This document shows positions 25,624-36,751 of a stretch of 64,000 bases of DNA, piece after piece. The DNA is from Pleomorphomonas koreensis DSM 23070 (GTDB lineage Bacteria; Pseudomonadota; Alphaproteobacteria; Rhizobiales; Pleomorphomonadaceae): NCBI RefSeq assembly GCF_000425185.1, contig NZ_AULH01000020.1, positions 1-64,000 on the forward strand, written 5' to 3'. The first letter of the stretch is position 1; every line of letters begins with the position of its first letter. The notes beneath the pieces were generated by a model. The model did not search any database. It saw only the letters and a list, made by a program, of their open reading frames with translations, and was not told where the DNA came from. The position numbers and the translations under genes were made by a program.

Positions 25624-26397
25624 TCAGCTGTCCTTGGGCTTCGCCTTGCTCGCCGTCTGGCCGCCGCCTTCGCCGCCCGTCTGCTGCTGGGAACCGGACG
25701 CATTGCGATCGCCCACGCGCAGATTGTTCTGCACATGCTTGACGCCCGAGCACGCCTCGGCGCAGTCCTCGGCGGCGCGCTTGGCGTCGCGCGAGTCGAC
25801 GAAGCCGGTCAGCGTCACCTCGCCGCCCGACACCTGCACGGTGATGTCGGAGGCGTCCAGTTCGTCATCGTCGGCGAGGCGGTCGCTGACGTCCTCCTTG
25901 ATCCGCTCGTCGGAACGGGTGTAGCCCTTCGGCCCCTTGCCGCGGAACAATCCGCTCGTCGTGCGTCCTTCGGCCTTGCCCTGCTGCCGGCCCTCGGAGG
26001 CGCCGCGATAGGGGTCCGGACCATAGCCGCGATCGAAGCCGCTGCTCGACCGCACGCCGTAGCCCTGCGGATCTCGGTAGCGGTCCTGCCCTTCCCAGCC
26101 GCCATAACCCTCGCGGCTGCCAGAATAGTCGCGGTCCCGTCGGGCGAAATCAAAGGCATGGCCGCCATCGCGCTCCCCGGAGGAAGAGTCGCGGTCGTCC
26201 CGCCGCCGGTCGTCGTAGTCGTAGCCCTGCGATCCGCGTTCGCGACCGCGATAGATCTCGTCGTCGTCGCGGCCGTAATCGTCGCTCTGCCGGCGGGTGT
26301 AGCCGGTGTCGTCTTCCTGAAGCCGGCCGGAGAAGCGCCGACGATCGTCGTCCTGCGCGCGATACTGGTAACTGCGGTCGTTGCGTTCATTTGCCAT
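25624..26397 (-). CDS. BON-domain protein with long disordered N-terminus
   Basis: A 257-residue protein. Residues 1 to about 155 are very rich in Arg, Asp, Gly, Tyr and Ser (YGRDDDEIYRGRERGSQGYD) and should be disordered. A BON domain follows at about 160-230: YTRSDERIKEDVSDRLADDD, DASDITVQVSGGEVTLTGFV and DSRDAKRAAEDCAEACSGVK. A Gln/Gly/Lys tail ends the protein. BON domains bind membranes or lipids, and such proteins are often stress-induced. The N-terminus has no signal peptide. A stress-type promoter candidate lies 56 bases upstream. The composition of the disordered part is close to that of the repeat protein at 23775. Confidence 0.87.
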   Translation of the reverse strand: MANERNDRSYQYRAQDDDRRRFSGRLQEDDTGYTRRQSDDYGRDDDEIYRGRERGSQGYDYDDRRRDDRDSSSGERDGGHAFDFARRDRDYSGSREGYGGWEGQDRYRDPQGYGVRSSSGFDRGYGPDPYRGASEGRQQGKAEGRTTSGLFRGKGPKGYTRSDERIKEDVSDRLADDDELDASDITVQVSGGEVTLTGFVDSRDAKRAAEDCAEACSGVKHVQNNLRVGDRNASGSQQQTGGEGGGQTASKAKPKDS

Positions 26398-26452
26398 GGG
26401 GGAGCCTCCTCTCGCGATTTTTCCGGCGTCTCAGGCACCGGTCGCGGTCAAC

Positions 26453-26477
26453 AACAAGCGGGGCGGCCGATTGTTCC
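26453..26477 (-). promoter_or_regulatory. EcfG-type stress promoter candidate for the BON-domain gene
   Basis: Minus strand: GGAAC (26477-26473), a 16-base spacer, then TGTT (26456-26453), one mismatch from the consensus CGTT. It lies in the 104-base gap between the SDR stop and the BON gene start. Confidence 0.55.
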
Positions 26478-26501
26478 GGCCTTTCCCGGCGGCCGCTCGC
26501 C

Positions 26502-27404
26502 TCAGATCAGCGGCTTGCCGCCGGTGACGGCGACGGTGGCGCCCGACACGTAGCTCGACATCGGCTCCGCCAGCATCACGTAGGCCGAGGCCAGTTCCAC
26601 CGGCTGCGCCGGCCGCTTCATCGGATAGTTGGAACCGAACTTCGACGTCTTCTCGGCCGACATGCTGGCCGGGATCAGCGGCGTCCATACCGGGCCGGGA
26701 GCGACGCAATTGACGCGAATGCCCTGCTCGGCCAACAGCTGCGCCAGGCCGCCGGTGAAGTTCTGGATCGCCCCCTTGGTGGTGGCATAGGCGAGCAGGC
26801 CGGGGTTGGGCGCGTCGGCGTTGATCGAGGCGGTGTTGATGATCGACGCCCCCGGCCGCATGTGCGGCACGGCCGCCTTGGCGAGATAGAACATGGCGTG
26901 GATGTTCACGGCGAAGGTTCGCTGCCACTCCTCGTCGGTGATGTCATCGATCGTCTCGAAGGTGTCCTGATGGGCGGCGTTGTTCACCAGCACGTCGAGC
27001 CGGCCGAACTCCTCCGCCACCCGTGCCACGATGTGCCGGCAATGGGCGGGGTCGGCGATGTCGCCGGGCAGCGCCAGGCAGCGGCGGCCGGCCTCGGTGA
27101 CGAGGCGGACGGTGTCGGCGGCGTCCTCGTGCTCGTTGAGGAAGGACAGCGCCACGTCGGCGCCCTCGCGGGCGAAGGCGATGGCCACAGCCCGGCCGAT
27201 GCCGCTGTCGCCGCCGGTGATCAGGGTGGCCATGCCTTGAAGACGGCCGGCGCCGCGCCAACTCGTCTCGCCGTGGTCGGGCTTCGGGTCCATCTTCCGG
27301 AAGCTGCCGGGCAGCTCCTGCGTCTGCGGCGGGAAGGGCGGCTTCGGATAGTCGGGATAGCGCGGCCCATTTGCCGGGGCGTCGGCGGAAGAGGTCTTGC
27401 TCAT
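26502..27404 (-). CDS. SDR family oxidoreductase
   Basis: A 300-residue classical short-chain dehydrogenase. The N-terminal 50 residues (with YPKPPFPPQTQELPG and MDPKPDHGE) match the extended head of the YhdF/YghA-type stress SDRs. The nucleotide site is TLITGGDSGIGRAVAIAFAR, the structural motif is NNAAHQ, and the active site has SIINTASINA and YATTKGAIQNF (Tyr and Lys of YxxxK). The substrate is unknown. Proteins of this type are frequently part of the general stress regulon. I found no clear promoter box of the GGAAC type before it (see rejected items). Confidence 0.92.
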   Translation of the reverse strand: MSKTSSADAPANGPRYPDYPKPPFPPQTQELPGSFRKMDPKPDHGETSWRGAGRLQGMATLITGGDSGIGRAVAIAFAREGADVALSFLNEHEDAADTVRLVTEAGRRCLALPGDIADPAHCRHIVARVAEEFGRLDVLVNNAAHQDTFETIDDITDEEWQRTFAVNIHAMFYLAKAAVPHMRPGASIINTASINADAPNPGLLAYATTKGAIQNFTGGLAQLLAEQGIRVNCVAPGPVWTPLIPASMSAEKTSKFGSNYPMKRPAQPVELASAYVMLAEPMSSYVSGATVAVTGGKPLI

Positions 27405-27545
27405 GCTCCGTCTCCAGGTTGATCCGGGGCGATGCCCTCGGAAAGGCTGAGGAAAAGGCTCCGGGAGAATAGCCGGCGGCGCCGTTTGTTCCCGAGACGG
27501 AGGGGGCGGCGGCCGAGGATTCCACCGGCCGGGCGGAATCGGGCG

Positions 27546-27570
27546 GGAACAATCAGTCCCGCGGCACGTT
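27546..27570 (+). promoter_or_regulatory. EcfG-type stress promoter, exact consensus
   Basis: GGAAC (27546-27550), exactly 16 bases, then CGTT (27567-27570), which is the full alphaproteobacterial general stress promoter. The DUF892 gene starts at 27611, about 40 bases further. Confidence 0.8.
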
Positions 27571-27610
27571 GCAGGGGGGCAACTTTCCTTCCGATCCGAA
27601 AGGTGAAGCC

Positions 27611-28108
27611 ATGAAGACCAAATCGCTTGATGATCTTTTCCAGGACATGCTCAAGGACGTCTATTATGCCGAACGCAAGATCCTGAAGGCATTGCCGAAA
27701 ATGGCGCGTGGCGCCCAGTCGCCGGAATTGCGGGCCGCCTTCGAGAAGCATGCGGACGAGACGCAGATCCAGATCGAGCGCCTGCAGCAGGTATTCGAGC
27801 TGATCGGCAAGCCGGCGCGCGGCAAGACCTGTCCGGCCATCGAGGGCATCATCGAAGAAGGCGAGGAGATCCTCGAGTCCTTCGGCGGCACCGACGCCGT
27901 CGACGCCGGCTTGGTAGCCACCGCCCAGGCGGTCGAGCATTACGAGATCGCCCGCTACGGCACGATGTGCCGCTGGGCGGAGATGCTGGGACAGAAGCAG
28001 GCCTCCAAGCTCCTCCGGGAAACCCTGGCCGAGGAAGAGGCGACCGACAAGACCCTCACCGAGATCGCCGAGACCTCGGTCAATCAGGCCGCCCTCAAGG
28101 CTGCCTGA
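27611..28108 (+). CDS. DUF892 (YciF-like) ferritin-fold protein 2
   Basis: A 165-residue protein starting MKTKSLDDLFQDMLKDVYYA at 27611. The family features are clear: DVYYAERKILKALPKMA, FEKHADETQIQIERLQQVFE, GIIEEGEEIL, AQAVEHYEIARYGTM and ETLAEEEATDKTLTEIAE. The E/H residues of the four helices form the predicted di-iron-like centre. It has the best stress promoter in the window directly upstream. It is a different paralogue from the one at 24471, being closer to canonical YciF. Confidence 0.95.
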   Translation: MKTKSLDDLFQDMLKDVYYAERKILKALPKMARGAQSPELRAAFEKHADETQIQIERLQQVFELIGKPARGKTCPAIEGIIEEGEEILESFGGTDAVDAGLVATAQAVEHYEIARYGTMCRWAEMLGQKQASKLLRETLAEEEATDKTLTEIAETSVNQAALKAA

Positions 28109-28306
28109 TGGCGCATTCCCCAGGCGCGCGCTGATCCCCTCCCTCATGCAGCGCGCCCCGGCCCGGGCGGTCTCCCTCTTGGGAACCGCCCGGGTCGCCT
28201 TTCCCCCGGCCCTCGCGGTTGACGGATCCTTAACCCAAGCCCTTGTGGACATTCGTCAAAAGTTCATAGGCGCATGGTAGTTCCGCCGAGGCGAGAAGGG
28301 GGAGCG

Positions 28307-29854
28307 ATGGCGCTCGGAAAACATCTTCAGACCGCGCAGAGCGTCAGCCGGCGCGTTTCGCTGTTCGTCGGCGCGCTCGCCGTTGCCTGCCTCGGGCTGG
28401 CGCTGGCGCTGCTGGCGGCACGCTTTGGTGCCTTGCCGCCGGTCTGGCAGTCCGGCCTGGTCGCCGGCGTTGTCTCCGGAACGATGCTGCTGCTTACCAT
28501 CGTGGCCATCGGCTTTGCCTTGCTGCGAAAGAGCCTGGCCGGCCTGCAGGCCGCGGAGCTGGCCGAGAACGCGGCGCGCGTCGATCCCGTCACCCTGGCG
28601 CTGACGCGCGGCGATTTCCTCGACGAACTGCGCCGCCGGGTCCGGACGGCCGGCGACCGCCGTCATGCCTGCGTAATGCTCGACCTCGACCACCTCAAGG
28701 CGCTCAACGACACCTTCGGCCACGCCGCCGGCGACGAGGCGCTGGCCCGGCTGGTGCGCATCTGCCGCGAGGCGCTGCCCGGCGCCGTGGTCGGCCGGCT
28801 GGGCGGCGACGAGTTCGCGCTGCTCCTGTCCGACTGCGCCTCGCGCGACGAGGTGGTGCGGACGACGAGGGCGCTGCTCGACCGGCTGCGCCTGCCGGCC
28901 CAGATCAATGGCCGCACCATGCGCCTGTCGGCGACCGCCGGCCTCGCCGTGGCGCCCGACGACACCCGCATCGCCCTCGAACTGGTCAATCTCGCCGACC
29001 TCGCCCTCTACAAGGCCAAGGCGGCGCGCGGCACCGTACTCTCCTACAACGCCCGCATGCTGGTCGACGATCGCTACGCCCGCCTGCTGGCCCGCGAGCT
29101 GCGCGCCGCCATCTATCTCAACCAGCTGGACGTGCATTACCAGCCGGTCGTCGCCGAGGACGGCGTGACCCGCACCGCCTTCGAGGCGCTGATCCGCTGG
29201 CATCACCCGCTGCGCGGCAGCATCCCGCCCTCCGAGTTCATCACCGTCGCCGAGCAGTCGACACTGATCGAGGAGGTGGGCGAATGGGTGATCCGCCGCG
29301 TCGTCCGTGACGCCGTGCGCTTCGGCACCGGCCAGTTCGGCATCAACGTGTCGCCGGTCCAGTTGAAGCAGCCGGGCTTTTCGGATTTCGTGCTCGGCGA
29401 GCTGGCGGCTGCCGGTCTGCCGGCCTCCCGGCTGGTGCTGGAGATCACCGAGACGGTGTTCCTCGACTTCGGCTCGGTCGAACGGGCCAATCTCGACGGG
29501 CTGCGGCAGGCCGGCGTGATGATCGTGCTCGACGATTTCGGCGCCGGCTTCGCCTCGCTGCAATATCTCCGGAAATTCCGCTTCGACTGCCTGAAGATCG
29601 ACCGGAGCTACGTCCATGCCGCCGGATCGAGCGCCGTCGACATGACCTTCGTCTCCGCGATTACCGAGCTGGCCCGCGCGCTCGGCACGCGCGTGCTGGC
29701 CGAGGGCGTCGAGACCGAGGAGCAGTATCTCCTGATGAAGGCAGCCGGCTGCCAGCGCTTCCAAGGCTACTATTTCGGCCGGCCGGCCGTCCTGCCGGAC
29801 AGCGCCGCGCCATCGGTTGCCTGCATCGAGCCGCGCCGCGCCATGGGCGGCTGA
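28307..29854 (+). CDS. GGDEF-EAL c-di-GMP signalling protein with two membrane helices
   Basis: A 515-residue protein with ATG at 28307 (GGGGGAGCG upstream); the frame extends back to 28274. Two transmembrane helices (about 20-40 and 47-70) anchor it. The GGDEF domain has LDLDHLKALNDTFGH and the intact GRLGGDEFALLL motif. The EAL domain has FEALIRWHHP, NVSPVQLKQP, EITET, DDFGAGFASLQYL, KIDRSYV and EGVETEEQ, so the phosphodiesterase residues look complete. It may make or degrade c-di-GMP; proteins with both intact motifs are usually biased by regulation. There is no sensor domain beyond the membrane part. Confidence 0.95.
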   Translation: MALGKHLQTAQSVSRRVSLFVGALAVACLGLALALLAARFGALPPVWQSGLVAGVVSGTMLLLTIVAIGFALLRKSLAGLQAAELAENAARVDPVTLALTRGDFLDELRRRVRTAGDRRHACVMLDLDHLKALNDTFGHAAGDEALARLVRICREALPGAVVGRLGGDEFALLLSDCASRDEVVRTTRALLDRLRLPAQINGRTMRLSATAGLAVAPDDTRIALELVNLADLALYKAKAARGTVLSYNARMLVDDRYARLLARELRAAIYLNQLDVHYQPVVAEDGVTRTAFEALIRWHHPLRGSIPPSEFITVAEQSTLIEEVGEWVIRRVVRDAVRFGTGQFGINVSPVQLKQPGFSDFVLGELAAAGLPASRLVLEITETVFLDFGSVERANLDGLRQAGVMIVLDDFGAGFASLQYLRKFRFDCLKIDRSYVHAAGSSAVDMTFVSAITELARALGTRVLAEGVETEEQYLLMKAAGCQRFQGYYFGRPAVLPDSAAPSVACIEPRRAMGG

Positions 29855-29979
29855 GGCCGGCGAACTGCTCCGGTTCGATCAAATAGTATGACAAATGAGG
29901 CCGGCGGCTGGCCAAGTGCCGGACGCGGGGCTATTCTGGGGCGGTCCGGCCGCTCTGCCGGACCGAAGGAGGATGCCCG

Positions 29980-31746
29980 ATGTCCAGGCCGCGCCGTCAC
30001 AAGCTCTGGTTCGACAATCCCGACAACCCGTCCATGACGGCGCTCTATCTCGAGCGCTACCTCAATTTCGGCCTGACGCGCGACGAGCTGAGGTCCGATC
30101 GGCCGATCATCGGCATCGCCCAGACCGGCTCCGACCTGTCGCCCTGCAACCGCGTCCACCTGCGCCTTGCCGAGCGGGTGCGCGAAGGCATCCGGGCGGC
30201 CGGCGGCATCGCCTTCGAGTTTCCGGTGCATCCGATCCAGGAGACCGGCCGGCGGCCGACGGCGGCGCTCGACCGCAACCTCGCCTATCTCGGCCTGGTC
30301 GAGATCCTGCACGGCTATCCGCTCGACGGCGTGGTGCTGACCACCGGCTGCGACAAGACGACGCCGGCGCTGATCATGGCCGCCGCCACCGTCGACCTGC
30401 CGGCCATCGTCCTGTCGGGCGGGCCGATGCTCGACGGCTGGCACGAGGGCCGGCTGGCCGGTTCCGGCACCATCATCTGGCAGAAGCGTCTGGAGTTGGC
30501 CACCGGCAGGATCGACTACGAGGAATTCATCGATGCCGCCGCCGCCTCGGCGCCGTCCGACGGCTACTGCAACACCATGGGCACCGCCTCGACCATGAAC
30601 TGCCTGGCCGAGGCGCTCGGCATGAGCCTGCCCGGCAACGCCTCCATACCCGCCCCCTATCGCGAGCGGGCGCAGATGGCCTACCATACCGGCCAGCGCA
30701 TCGTCGCCATGGTCGAGGAGGATTTGCGGCCGTCGAAGATCCTGACGCGGCAGGCCATCGAGAACGCCATTGTCGTCAACTCGGCGATCGGCGGCTCCAC
30801 CAACGCCCAGCCGCACATCGTCGCCATCGCCCGCCATGCCGGCGTGCCGATCGCGCCGATGGACTGGCAGTCGGTCGGCTACGACGTGCCGCTGATGGTC
30901 AACATGCAGCCGGCCGGCAGCCATCTGTCCGAGGGCTTCCACCGGGCCGGCGGTGTGCCGGTGGTCATGAAGGCGCTGCTCGACCACGGCCGCCTCAATG
31001 GCGAGGCGCTCACCGTCACCGGCCGCACGGTGGCCGACAACATCGCCGCGGCACCGGCGCCGGATGGCGAGGTGATCAAGCCCTACGACGCGCCGATGAA
31101 GGAGAAGGCCGGCTTCATCGTCCTGCACGGCAATCTCTTCGACGCCGCCATCATGAAGACCTCGGTGATATCGGAGGATTTCCGCCTTCGCTATCTGTCC
31201 AAGCCGGGATCGGAAAACGTCTTCGAGGGGCCGGTTGTGGTGTTCGACGGCTCGGAGGACTACCACCACCGCATCGAGGATCCGGCGCTCGGCATCACCG
31301 CCGAAACCATCCTGGTCATCCGCTATGCCGGCCCGGTCGGCTGGCCGGGCTCGGCCGAGGTGGTCAACATGCAGCCGCCGGCCGCCCTGATCGACAGGGG
31401 CATCGCCGCGCTGCCCTGCATGGGCGACGGCCGCCAGTCCGGCACGTCGGGTTCGCCCTCCATCCTCAACGCCTCGCCCGAGGCGGCGGTGGGCGGTGGT
31501 CTCGGCCTCCTCAGGACCGGCGACCGCATCCGCGTCGACCTCAACGCCGGCACCGCCGACGCGCTGGTCGATCCGGAGGAGTGGGAGCGCCGCCGCGCCG
31601 CCTTCGAGCCGGTCTATCCGGCCAGCCAGACGCCGTGGCAGGAACTCTACCGGACGACGGTCGGCCAGCTCGCCGACGGCGCCGTCATGGAGATGGCGGT
31701 GAAGTACCAGAAGGTCGTCGACAGCGTGCCGCGCGACAGCCACTGA
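29980..31746 (+). CDS. IlvD/Edd family sugar-acid dehydratase
   Basis: A 588-residue enzyme. Cysteines for an Fe-S cluster are visible: [19 protein letters not shown] and later [29 protein letters not shown] belongs to the conserved lysine/metal region of the family. Length, sequence style and context point to an L-arabonate or D-xylonate dehydratase that removes water from a pentonate to give a 2-keto-3-deoxy acid, rather than to valine synthesis. The regulator, epimerase and pentose-type transporter next door support this, but the exact substrate is inference. The ribosome site AAGGAGGATG sits nine bases before the ATG. Confidence 0.9.
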   Translation: MSRPRRHKLWFDNPDNPSMTALYLERYLNFGLTRDELRSDRPIIGIAQTGSDLSPCNRVHLRLAERVREGIRAAGGIAFEFPVHPIQETGRRPTAALDRNLAYLGLVEILHGYPLDGVVLTTGCDKTTPALIMAAATVDLPAIVLSGGPMLDGWHEGRLAGSGTIIWQKRLELATGRIDYEEFIDAAAASAPSDGYCNTMGTASTMNCLAEALGMSLPGNASIPAPYRERAQMAYHTGQRIVAMVEEDLRPSKILTRQAIENAIVVNSAIGGSTNAQPHIVAIARHAGVPIAPMDWQSVGYDVPLMVNMQPAGSHLSEGFHRAGGVPVVMKALLDHGRLNGEALTVTGRTVADNIAAAPAPDGEVIKPYDAPMKEKAGFIVLHGNLFDAAIMKTSVISEDFRLRYLSKPGSENVFEGPVVVFDGSEDYHHRIEDPALGITAETILVIRYAGPVGWPGSAEVVNMQPPAALIDRGIAALPCMGDGRQSGTSGSPSILNASPEAAVGGGLGLLRTGDRIRVDLNAGTADALVDPEEWERRRAAFEPVYPASQTPWQELYRTTVGQLADGAVMEMAVKYQKVVDSVPRDSH

Positions 31747-31816
31747 CGCATGGCGCCGAAAAGTTGCAGACGTTTCGGGTGACGCCACGCGCTGGAAAAC
31801 AGCGTCTGGAAACGGC

Positions 31817-32533
31817 TCACTCGCGCGCGGCGGCCGTCACCCGCGCCGCGCCGAGGCGGATCGTCTCGACGATGGCGGCGGCCGCCGCCTCGCCGTCGCC
31901 ATCGCCGATCGCCGTCACCACGGCGCGATGGGCGGCGCAGGAGATGGCCTTGGCCTTGGGGTCGTTGACCGGCACGGTGATGGTGAAGGTGGCGGCCAGC
32001 GCCACCTCGATCAGCGCCGACGCCGTGCGGAAGAACGGGTTGCCGCTCAGCCGGGCAATCGCCAGGTGGAAGTCGAGATCGGCGGCGGCGAAGCCGGCGG
32101 GCGAGGCATCCGGCGCCTCCATGCGGTCGACGATGGCATGCAGGGCGGCCACGTCCGCCTCGCCCCGCCGCCCGGCGGCCAGCGATGCCGCCACCGGCTC
32201 CAGCGCCAGGCGGACGTCGGAGAGGTGAGCGAGCAGTTCGAGGCCGATACCGCAATCGAGGTGCCAGCGCAGCATGTCCGGATCGAGCAGGTTCCAGCTG
32301 GTCCGCTCGACGACGCGGGTGCCGACGCGCGTCTTGGGCTGGATCAGTCCCTTGGCGGCCAGCGTCTTCAGCGACTCCCGGAGCACGGTGCGCGACACGC
32401 CGAAGCGCGCCATCAGCTCGGCGTCGGACGGTAGCAAGCTGCCCTCCGGCCGTTGTCCGCCGACGATCTCGTGGGCAAGCTCGCGCACGATGTCGTCCTG
32501 GCGGGCGCGTTTCACCACCGTGCGTCGTGTCAT
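31817..32533 (-). CDS. GntR family regulator, FadR/FCD type
   Basis: A 238-residue repressor-like protein. The winged helix-turn-helix (residues about 12-75) includes GSLLPSDAELMARFGVSRTV followed by LRESLKTLAAKGLI. The C-terminal FCD ligand domain has the Asp/His metal residues in ADLDFHLAIARLSGNPFF and AHRAVV. It is likely controlled by a sugar acid or its derivative and should regulate the dehydratase, epimerase and transporter genes around it. Its own gene is convergent with the dehydratase and divergent from the epimerase. Confidence 0.9.
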   Translation of the reverse strand: MTRRTVVKRARQDDIVRELAHEIVGGQRPEGSLLPSDAELMARFGVSRTVLRESLKTLAAKGLIQPKTRVGTRVVERTSWNLLDPDMLRWHLDCGIGLELLAHLSDVRLALEPVAASLAAGRRGEADVAALHAIVDRMEAPDASPAGFAAADLDFHLAIARLSGNPFFRTASALIEVALAATFTITVPVNDPKAKAISCAAHRAVVTAIGDGDGEAAAAAIVETIRLGAARVTAAARE

Positions 32534-32689
32534 GCGTCCCTCACAGAACCGCTCGGGTGTCCGCCGCGAATCGCGGTGCGGCGACCGTTGGCGCGAAGCT
32601 GGTGCGACTATGCCACAACGGTCCCGCGTTGACAGCCGGCAGAAAGGTCAACGCCGAAAAAACCTTTTGTTTTCCGCGAACTTGAGCGA

Positions 32690-32705
32690 GATTGACTGAT
32701 CAATC
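32690..32705. promoter_or_regulatory. Inverted repeat, possible regulator operator
   Basis: GATTGA and TCAATC are perfect inverted arms around a 4-base centre, 36 bases before the epimerase ATG and in the divergent GntR promoter region. Its role as the GntR operator is inference. Confidence 0.4.
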
Positions 32706-32740
32706 GAAAAGGCGGCTCCAACGGGGCTCGGGAGGCAGGC

Positions 32741-33703
32741 ATGACCAATCCGGCAGACGATTTCACGACGCTCGACGGCGGCGACGGGCTGAGGGCGGTG
32801 TTCAGCCCGGCCGGCGCGCAACTGGTGGCGCTCTACGTGCCGACCCGTTCCGGCGGACCGGTGCAGACGGTGATGGGGTCGTCCGGCCGTCTCGACGCCC
32901 CCGACGGCGACAGCTGGGCCGGCACCATCTGCGGCCGCTTCGCCAACCGTATCGCCGGCGCCAGCTTCACGCTCGACGGCGTCAGCTACCACCTGCCGGC
33001 CAACGAGGGCGACAAGCAGCTCCACGGCGGCGAGGCCGGCTTCGGTCATCTGATCTGGCGGGCCGAGAAGACGGACAAGGAGGTGGTGTTCCGCCTCGAT
33101 TCGCCCGACGGCGACATGGGCTATCCCGGCGCCCTCGCCGTGAAGGCGGCCTACGGCTTCGACGGCCACACGCTTTACCTCGACATGACCGCCACCACGA
33201 CCAAGCCGACGGTGGTCAATCTGACGCACCACGTCTACTGGAACCTGCTCGGCAAGGGCGACATCCTCGGCCACCTCATGCAGATCCCGGCCAGCCGCTA
33301 CACGCCGGTCGGCGACAATCTCATCCCGCTCGGACCCCTTGCCGAGGTGGCCGGCACCCGCTTCGATTTCCGCGACAAGCGGCCGATCGCCGGCGCCTAC
33401 GACCACAATTTCGTGCTCGACGCCGGCCGCGGCGCGCTGCACCTCGGCGCCCGCGCCATCGAGCCGGTCACCGGCCGCACGCTGGAGGTCTGGACCACCG
33501 AGCCCGGCATCCAGCTCTACACCGGCGAGCATTTCTCGCCGGCGATCAAGGCGCCCTTCTCGGAGCATGTGAAGAACGCCGGCTTCGCGCTGGAGCCGCA
33601 GACCTACCCCAATGCCGCCAACGAGCCGAGCTATCCGAGCCCGGTGCTGCGGCCGGGCGAGACCTATCACCACCGCATCGAGTGGCGCTTCTCGGGCTTC
33701 TGA
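32741..33703 (+). CDS. Aldose 1-epimerase
   Basis: A 320-residue galactose-mutarotase-fold protein with the GalM signatures: GRFANRIAGASFTLDG, LHGGEAGF, NLTHHVYWNLLG (second His), DHNFVL, and the late GIQLYTGEHF and ALEPQTYPNA with the catalytic Glu. It interconverts the alpha and beta forms of aldoses, usually to speed sugar entry into catabolism. It is followed by a strong terminator. Confidence 0.95.
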   Translation: MTNPADDFTTLDGGDGLRAVFSPAGAQLVALYVPTRSGGPVQTVMGSSGRLDAPDGDSWAGTICGRFANRIAGASFTLDGVSYHLPANEGDKQLHGGEAGFGHLIWRAEKTDKEVVFRLDSPDGDMGYPGALAVKAAYGFDGHTLYLDMTATTTKPTVVNLTHHVYWNLLGKGDILGHLMQIPASRYTPVGDNLIPLGPLAEVAGTRFDFRDKRPIAGAYDHNFVLDAGRGALHLGARAIEPVTGRTLEVWTTEPGIQLYTGEHFSPAIKAPFSEHVKNAGFALEPQTYPNAANEPSYPSPVLRPGETYHHRIEWRFSGF

Positions 33704-33725
33704 GGCCATTTTCCAGAAGCATCGA

Positions 33726-33760
33726 GGCCGCGCTCCGGGCAACCGGGGCGCGGCCTTTTT
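33726..33760 (+). terminator. Rho-independent terminator after the epimerase
   Basis: A 13-base-pair stem (33726-33738 with 33743-33755, including one T-G pair) carries a GCAA tetraloop and is followed by TTTTT. It begins 22 bases after the epimerase stop. Confidence 0.93.
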
Positions 33761-33781
33761 CGTGGCGCGCGCGGCGGCAAC

Positions 33782-33808
33782 AAAAAGCCGGGACCTCGCG
33801 GCCCCGGC
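33782..33808 (-). terminator. Rho-independent terminator of the sugar transporter operon
   Basis: On the minus strand GCCGGGGCC pairs with GGTCCCGGC (one G-T) across a GCGA loop and is followed by TTTTT. It lies 27 bases past the permease stop. Confidence 0.93.
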
Positions 33809-33835
33809 TCGACAGGTGGCGAGGAGGATGAAGCC

Positions 33836-35043
33836 TCAGCCCTTCTGCTTGTTGTAGAGGTCGAACACCACGGCCGCCAGCAGCACCATGCCCTTGACCA
33901 TCTGCTGGAAGTCGATGCCGAGGCCCATGATCGACATGCCGTTGTTCAGCACGCCCATGATGAAGGCGCCGACCACCGCGCCGGTGATCTTGCCGACGCC
34001 GCCGGTCGTCGAGGCGCCGCCGATGAAGCAGGCGGCGATGACGTCGAGTTCGAAGCCGTTACCGGCCTTCGGCGTCGAGGAGTTGAGGCGGGCGGCGACG
34101 ATCAGGCCGGCGAAGGCGGCGAGAACGCCCATGTTGATGAAGGTGTAGAAGGACAGGCGCTCGGTGTTGATGCCCGAGAGCCGCGTCGCCTTCTCGTTGC
34201 CGCCGAGCGCGTAGATACGGCGGCCGATGGTCGTGCGGGTGGTGACGAAGGTGTAGAAGGCGATCAGCACGCCCATGATCACCAGGATGTTCGGGAAGCC
34301 CTTGTAGGTCGAAAGCTGGTAGCCGAGGGCCAGCATCACCGCCACCAGGACGGCGTTGCGCGTGATGAAGAAGGCGAAGGGCTCCACCTCGATGCCGTGC
34401 GACTCGTTGAGCTTGCGGCCGCGCCAGGACAGGTAGACCAGCAGCGCCGGAATGGCGATCGTCAGGATGAGCGAGGTCGAGTGCAGGCCGCCCATGTCGA
34501 ACAGGTCGGGCAGGAAGCCGGTGGAGAGCTTCTGGAACTCGGCCGGGAACGGGCCGATGTTCATGCCGCCCAGCAACCAGAGCGTCAGGCCGCGGAACAC
34601 CAGCATGCCGGCCAGCGTGACGATGAAGGCGGGTATGTGGTGGTAGGCGATCCAGTAGCCCTGCGCCGCGCCGATGGCGCCACCGAGGATCAGGCAGACC
34701 AGCGACGTCGTCCAGGGATCGATCTTGTAGTTGACCATCATCACCGCCGCCACGGCGCCGATGATGGCGACGATGGAGCCGACGGACAGGTCGATGTGCC
34801 CGGCGACGATGACCAGCAGCATGCCGAGCGCCATGATGACGACGAAGGAATTCTGCAGCACCAGGTTGGTCAGGTTGACGGGGCGGAAGAGCACGCCGCC
34901 GGTGATGATCTGGAAGAAGACCATGATCACCACGAGCGCGATCAGGATGCCGTATTCGCGCATGTTCTGCCGAAGGAAGACGGCGAGCGACGGAGCGGCC
35001 GTCGGCGGAACGGCCGTCCTGGTGGCTTCGTTGGGCGTATTCA

Positions 35044-35044
<1 letters not shown>
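33836..35044 (-). CDS. gguB: Multiple-sugar ABC transporter permease (GguB/MmsB type)
   Basis: A 402-residue inner-membrane protein of the CUT2 family with about ten to twelve helices. The family signature LVIVAGHIDLSVGSIVAIIG is present, and the late loop has FELDVIAACFIGGASTTGGV. The N-terminus MNTPNEATRTAVPPTAAPSL is cytoplasmic. The start at 35044 overlaps the ATPase stop by one base (TGATG). The reading frame and length match GguB of Agrobacterium, which works with ChvE for xylose, arabinose, galactose and glucose. It ends in a terminator. Confidence 0.95.
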
Positions 35045-36582
<1,538 letters not shown>

Positions 36583-36751
36583 GCGAGGCTCCTTTGTCCG
36601 CCGATCTCCGATGGGCGACAGGCAGAATGGTCTTGTTGTTAGGTGTTGCCGCCAGGGGCACCAAAGGCGCACCGATCCGCACAGCGGGCAGATTGGAGAC
36701 CGCGCGAGGGACATGGCCCCCCGCGCGGATCATCAGATCATCAGGACCGGA

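Noticed and set aside
27468-27492. Possible stress promoter for the SDR gene
   Set aside because: GGAAC is present on the minus strand, but the word at 16 bases is TATT, with only two matches to CGTT.
31748-31816. Segment with GAAAAGTTGCAGACG and GGAAAACAGCGTCTGG
   Set aside because: It recalls fragments of dispersed repeats, but arms do not pair well and no second copy was found in the window.
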